The notes under the pieces were generated by a model. It did not search any database and was not told the origin of the DNA. It saw only the letters and a list, made by a program, of their open reading frames with translations. Positions 22,625 to 26,031 of a stretch of 26,031 bases of DNA are shown here, in pieces (position 1 is the first letter of the stretch; each line of letters starts with the position of its first letter). Origin of the DNA: SIG299 sp051880375 (GTDB taxonomy: Bacteria > Bacillota > Clostridia > Lachnospirales > Lachnospiraceae); contig JBJENV010000027.1 in the NCBI GenBank assembly GCA_051880375.1, forward strand, positions 1 to 26,031, given 5' to 3'. Made by a program: the position numbers and the translations under genes.

Positions 22625-22654
22625 CGGACGCGGTACAGAAAAATACCGCGTCCG
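22625..22654. terminator. GC-rich hairpin after the tandem repeat (probable terminator)
   Basis: CGGACGCGGTA (22625-22635) pairs perfectly with TACCGCGTCCG (22644-22654) around the loop CAGAAAAA. It is very stable but lacks a T-run on either strand, so it may end transcription by another means or act as an RNA-stabilising element between the CapA-family gene and the next promoter. Confidence 0.5.
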
Positions 22655-22680
22655 GAGTTGTAAAATAATTATAAACTCTA

Positions 22681-22708
22681 TTGACAGATGAAAATCGGAG
22701 ATTATAAT
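22681..22708 (+). promoter_or_regulatory. Consensus sigma-A promoter of the glycosyltransferase-ftsH operon
   Basis: Perfect -35 TTGACA (22681-22686), 16-base spacer, perfect -10 TATAAT (22703-22708). The predicted start near 22715 lies about 42 bases before the CIRCE element. Such a strong basal promoter fits a gene held down by a repressor. Confidence 0.8.
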
Positions 22709-22756
22709 GGAAGTACGAAATAGTGATGTTTGCAATCTATTTTTTTTATGACGAGA

Positions 22757-22783
22757 TTAGCACTCAATATAAAAGAGTGCTAA
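22757..22783. promoter_or_regulatory. CIRCE element (HrcA operator)
   Basis: TTAGCACTC (22757-22765), nine-base spacer AATATAAAA, GAGTGCTAA (22775-22783): a perfect match to the CIRCE consensus TTAGCACTC-N9-GAGTGCTAA bound by the heat-shock repressor HrcA. It lies in the 5' leader, 21 bases before the ATG of the glycosyltransferase-MarR gene, as CIRCE elements often do before groES or hrcA operons. Confidence 0.95.
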
Positions 22784-22804
22784 CAATAAAGAAAGGGAGA
22801 AAAG

Positions 22805-24160
22805 ATGAGGGAAAAGGCAGAGAAGCCGCTGGTCAGCATTATTTTACCGGTCTACAATGCGGAAAAAACACTCGAAAAGTGTGTGGACAGTGTACTAAAG
22901 CAGAAATTTACGGATTTTGAGCTGATATTAGTCGATGACGGAAGCAAAGACTCTTCCGGACTTCTGTGCGATAAGTATGCATCGGAGGACAGCAGGGTAA
23001 GAGTGATTCATAAAGAAAACAGCGGTGTTTCGGACAGCAGAAATGCCGCCATGGACGTAGCGAGAGGAACGTATTTGCAGTTTCTGGACAGCGATGACTG
23101 GCTGACACCCGATGCAACGGAACTGTTTGCAGCAGCTGCAACAGAAAACGACTGTGACATGGTGGTAGCGGACTTTTTCCGTGTGGCAGGCGAGCGGGTG
23201 GCTCATAAGGGAGATATTCAGGAAGAACGCCTTATGAACAGAGAAGAATATGCCATGTGCATGATGGAAAAACCGGCGGATTTTTACTATGGTGTGTTGT
23301 GGAATAAATTTTTCCGCAGGGATATTATAGAAAAGTATCATCTTCGTATGGATAAAGAAATCAGCTGGTGTGAGGATTTCATGTTCAACCTGGAGTATAT
23401 CCGGTATATCCGCTCGGTTTATATCCTCTGTGTCCCGATTTATTACTATGTAAAGAGAAAGGGGTCTCTGGTTTCCCAGGGCTCCAGTCTTTCCAAAACG
23501 ATTAAAATGAAGCGGGAAGTTTTTGCCGTTTACAAGAAGTTTTATAAGGATGTATTTGAGGAAGAGGATTACGACAAAATCCGGTTACAGGTATACCGCT
23601 TTTTATTTGACGCTGCGGGAGACGGCATGGTAACGCCGGCTGTTTTAAGCGGCGCCATGAAGCTGTATCAGGGCAGCGTCAGCTCGCGGGCAATTGCAGG
23701 AGACGGCGTGACGTTTGATTTGTACCGGGAAAAAAAGCTGCTGGAGCAATGTCTGGAAACCGTGACGGCACGGCATAAAATCTCGGTGGAGGAAGCGATG
23801 CTGCTTTCGTACTTAAGCAGAGAGGTTTGCGTATGCAGCAGGAAGGAACTGGCGGACTTTATCGGGATAAAGAAGCCTGCCGTGGCGGGCATGCTGCAGC
23901 GACTGGCGAAAAAAGGATATCTGGAGTTCAGAGAGTTGCCTGAGACGAAAGAAACAAAGGAGAAAAAGGAACCGCTTTTTGAACTGCAGCTTCTGCCGGT
24001 GGCCGGAAACCTGCTGGAGGATATTCATGAAGCCGAAATGCGGTATCAGAGAATCCGCCAGGGCGGACTGTCGGAGGAAGAACGGACAGAGTATGCCGCA
24101 CTTCATAAGAAAATAGGACACTGCATCAAAGAAGAATTATATAAGGAGGAGATGCCATGA
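22805..24160 (+). CDS. GT2 glycosyltransferase fused to a C-terminal MarR-like winged-helix domain
   Basis: A 451-residue two-domain protein; AAGGGAG (22793-22799) precedes ATG 22805. Residues about 9-230 are a family 2 (GT-A) glycosyltransferase: VSIILPVYNAEKTLEKCVDS, ILVDDGSKDSSG, NSGVSDSRNAAMD and the metal-binding D95-S-D97-D98 in QFLDSDDW, followed by WCEDFMFNLEY. Residues about 324-445 read as a MarR winged helix: SVEEAMLLSYLS, SRKELADFIGIKKPAVAGML then QRLAKKGYLEF, a charged wing (KETKEKKEP) and a long helix with GGLSEEERTEYAALHKKI. The frame is continuous with no sign of a frameshift at the junction. No transmembrane segment is evident. It is preceded by a CIRCE operator and its stop overlaps the ftsH start (ATGA). 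The sugar, the acceptor and any DNA target are unknown. Confidence 0.85.
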   Translation: MREKAEKPLVSIILPVYNAEKTLEKCVDSVLKQKFTDFELILVDDGSKDSSGLLCDKYASEDSRVRVIHKENSGVSDSRNAAMDVARGTYLQFLDSDDWLTPDATELFAAAATENDCDMVVADFFRVAGERVAHKGDIQEERLMNREEYAMCMMEKPADFYYGVLWNKFFRRDIIEKYHLRMDKEISWCEDFMFNLEYIRYIRSVYILCVPIYYYVKRKGSLVSQGSSLSKTIKMKREVFAVYKKFYKDVFEEEDYDKIRLQVYRFLFDAAGDGMVTPAVLSGAMKLYQGSVSSRAIAGDGVTFDLYREKKLLEQCLETVTARHKISVEEAMLLSYLSREVCVCSRKELADFIGIKKPAVAGMLQRLAKKGYLEFRELPETKETKEKKEPLFELQLLPVAGNLLEDIHEAEMRYQRIRQGGLSEEERTEYAALHKKIGHCIKEELYKEEMP

Positions 24161-25968
24161 ACGAAGTAAAAAAACCTAAAATGCCCCTGATTTCGTATTA
24201 CTTTATTGTGCTGCTGGTTATCTTTTTGGTGAATGCGCTGCTTGTTCCGCAGGTAGCAAAACGATCGGTGAAGGAAGTAGACTACGGAACATTCATGCAG
24301 ATGACGTATAACCAGGAAATCGGGTCGGTTCAGATTCAGGACAATCAGATTCTGTTTACGGATAAGGAAGAAAAGAATGTCTATAAAACCGGTCTGGTCG
24401 ATGACCCGGACAGAACAAACCGTTTGTATGAAAACGGTGCAAAGTTTTCCAGTGAAATTGTAGAAGAGATGTCGCCGTTACTTAGCATTTTCCTTTCATG
24501 GATTCTTCCGATGCTTATTTTTATGGCGCTCGGAGAACTGTTAGTCAGACGTATGATGAAAAAAGAAGGCGGAAGCAATTCCATGATGTTCGGTATGGGA
24601 AAGAGCAACGCCAAGGTTTATGTAAAGTCGTCGGAGGGCATTAAGTTTTCGGATGTGGCCGGCGAGGATGAGGCAAAGGATAACCTGAAGGAAATCGTGG
24701 ATTACTTGCATAATCCGGAAAGGTATCAGGAAATCGGTGCTTCCATGCCGAAGGGCATCCTGCTTGTCGGACCTCCGGGAACCGGTAAAACGATGCTGGC
24801 AAGGGCAGTTGCCGGCGAGGCGAATGTATCGTTCTTCTCCATGTCAGGTTCGGAATTCGTAGAAATGTTCGTCGGCATGGGTGCTTCCAAGGTAAGAGAT
24901 TTGTTCCGTCAGGCAAAGGAAAAAGCGCCGTGTATCGTGTTTATTGATGAAATTGATGCCATCGGTAAAAAGAGAGACGGACAGATGGGCGGCAATGATG
25001 AAAGAGAGCAGACCTTAAATCAGCTGCTGACAGAAATGGACGGTTTTGAGGGAAACACCGGAGTTGTGATTCTTGCGGCAACGAACCGTCCGGAGGCGTT
25101 AGACCCTGCGCTTACCAGACCGGGACGGTTTGACCGGAGAGTGCCGGTAGAACTGCCGGATTTAAAGGGCCGTGAAGAAATTCTGAAGGTGCATGCAAAG
25201 AAAATCAAGGTGGCAGAGGATGTGGACTTCCAAAGAGTTGCAAGAATGGCATCCGGCGCATCCGGCGCGGAGCTTGCCAATATTGTGAACGAGGCCGCGC
25301 TCCGTGCGGTTCGTGACGGAAGAAGCTTTGCAACGCAGGCAGATATGGAGGAGAGCATCGAAGTAGTCATTGCGGGCTATCAGAAAAAGAATGCCATTTT
25401 GACCGATAAAGAAAAGCGGATTGTGGCATATCATGAAATCGGACATGCACTGGTTGCCGCAAAGCAGAGCAATTCGGCACCGGTACAGAAAATTACGATT
25501 GTGCCGCGTACCTCCGGTGCACTTGGTTATACCATGCAGGTGGAGGAAGGAAATCACTACCTGATGAGCAAAGAGGAAATCGAGAACAAGATTGCAACCT
25601 ACGCAGGCGGACGTGCCGCCGAGGAGCTTGTCTTCGGTTCCGTAACTACGGGAGCCTCCAACGATATCGAACAGGCGACAAAGTTAGCCAGAGCAATGAT
25701 TACAAGATACGGCATGTCGGAGGAATTTGACATGGTGGCAATGGAAACCGTGACCAACCAGTATCTTGGCGGGGATGCTTCTCTGACCTGCTCGGCGGAA
25801 ACGCAGACCAAGATTGATACGAAGGTTGTAGAACTTGTGAAAAAGCAGCATAATAAGGCATTGCAGATTTTACAGGAAAACAAGGATAAACTGGAAGAAC
25901 TGGCACAGTACCTTTATGAGAAGGAAACGATTACCGGAGACGAGTTCATGCAGATTTTAAATGGCTGA
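24157..25968 (+). CDS. ftsH: ATP-dependent zinc metalloprotease FtsH
   Basis: A 603-residue membrane AAA+ protease that degrades misfolded membrane and regulatory proteins. The ATG overlaps the upstream stop (ATGA), with AAGGAGG (24145-24151) before it. Two membrane helices bound the external domain: about residues 12-32 (YYFIVLLVIFLVNALLVPQ) and about 105-125 (LSIFLSWILPMLIFMALGEL). The AAA+ module has Walker A GPPGTGKT (205-212), the pore loop with FVGMGA, Walker B CIVFIDEIDA, and the second region of homology ATNRPEALDPALTRPGRFDR. The zinc site is HEIGH (H426, E427, H430), with D503 in ASNDIEQAT as the probable third ligand. The length is at the short end of the family. The CIRCE operator upstream suggests heat-shock induction. 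It may be a second ftsH in addition to the usual tilS-hpt-linked copy, which is not visible here. The 63 bases after it hold no recognisable feature. Confidence 0.96.
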   Translation: MNEVKKPKMPLISYYFIVLLVIFLVNALLVPQVAKRSVKEVDYGTFMQMTYNQEIGSVQIQDNQILFTDKEEKNVYKTGLVDDPDRTNRLYENGAKFSSEIVEEMSPLLSIFLSWILPMLIFMALGELLVRRMMKKEGGSNSMMFGMGKSNAKVYVKSSEGIKFSDVAGEDEAKDNLKEIVDYLHNPERYQEIGASMPKGILLVGPPGTGKTMLARAVAGEANVSFFSMSGSEFVEMFVGMGASKVRDLFRQAKEKAPCIVFIDEIDAIGKKRDGQMGGNDEREQTLNQLLTEMDGFEGNTGVVILAATNRPEALDPALTRPGRFDRRVPVELPDLKGREEILKVHAKKIKVAEDVDFQRVARMASGASGAELANIVNEAALRAVRDGRSFATQADMEESIEVVIAGYQKKNAILTDKEKRIVAYHEIGHALVAAKQSNSAPVQKITIVPRTSGALGYTMQVEEGNHYLMSKEEIENKIATYAGGRAAEELVFGSVTTGASNDIEQATKLARAMITRYGMSEEFDMVAMETVTNQYLGGDASLTCSAETQTKIDTKVVELVKKQHNKALQILQENKDKLEELAQYLYEKETITGDEFMQILNG

Positions 25969-26031
25969 TGAAACACCAGCAATGAAAGGTAAAAATAATT
26001 CGCACTAAATCATGTGAAATCACTGTAGTTT

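Overview
The window looks like a chromosomal segment of a low-to-mid GC anaerobic Firmicute (class Clostridia, most likely a Lachnospiraceae-type gut organism). The evidence is the D-proline reductase cluster, a HrcA/CIRCE operator, strong AGGAGG-type ribosome binding sites, sigma-A promoters, and a surface arabinofuranosidase beside an AraC regulator. I see no rRNA or tRNA gene, no CRISPR array and no transposase gene.

Region 1 (1-9064) concerns amino acid fermentation. The 3' part of a class III (ArgD-like) aminotransferase and an iron-containing alcohol dehydrogenase form one operon. A LysR regulator on the minus strand is divergent from a prd operon ordered prdC - structured spacer - prdA - small duplicated-domain protein - prdB - prdF. 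PrdF racemises L- to D-proline, PrdA/PrdB reduce D-proline to 5-aminovalerate, and PrdC probably delivers electrons. Both PrdB and PrdC use cysteine codons, with no in-frame UGA, so this appears to be a selenium-independent version of a system whose model enzyme is a selenoprotein. The PrdR activator of the C. difficile operon is absent; the LysR regulator is the local candidate to replace it.

Region 2 (8952-14271) holds housekeeping or stress genes: a stand-alone DnaK paralogue with a short lid, a CPA2-type cation/proton antiporter, and a convergent minus-strand operon of a three-domain S1 RNA-binding protein and a PfkB-family (possibly pseudouridine) kinase. A bidirectional terminator separates the convergent units.

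Region 3 (14291-22616) is cell surface and polysaccharide related. It has a CotH-kinase lipoprotein, an AraC regulator, a divergent 1232-residue GH127 beta-L-arabinofuranosidase with a C-terminal membrane anchor, and a CapA-family protein with a (Thr-Pro)n linker. The AraC/GH127 intergenic region has a clear inverted-repeat operator touching the promoter elements of both genes.

Region 4 (22681-25968) is the most unusual. A consensus promoter is followed by a perfect CIRCE element, then a gene that fuses a GT2 glycosyltransferase to a MarR-like winged-helix domain, translationally coupled to ftsH. This places a glycosyltransferase/DNA-binding hybrid and a membrane protease under predicted HrcA heat-shock control.

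All assignments come from reading sequence and recognising motifs. No database search or structure calculation was run, and family residue numbers quoted for comparison are from memory.
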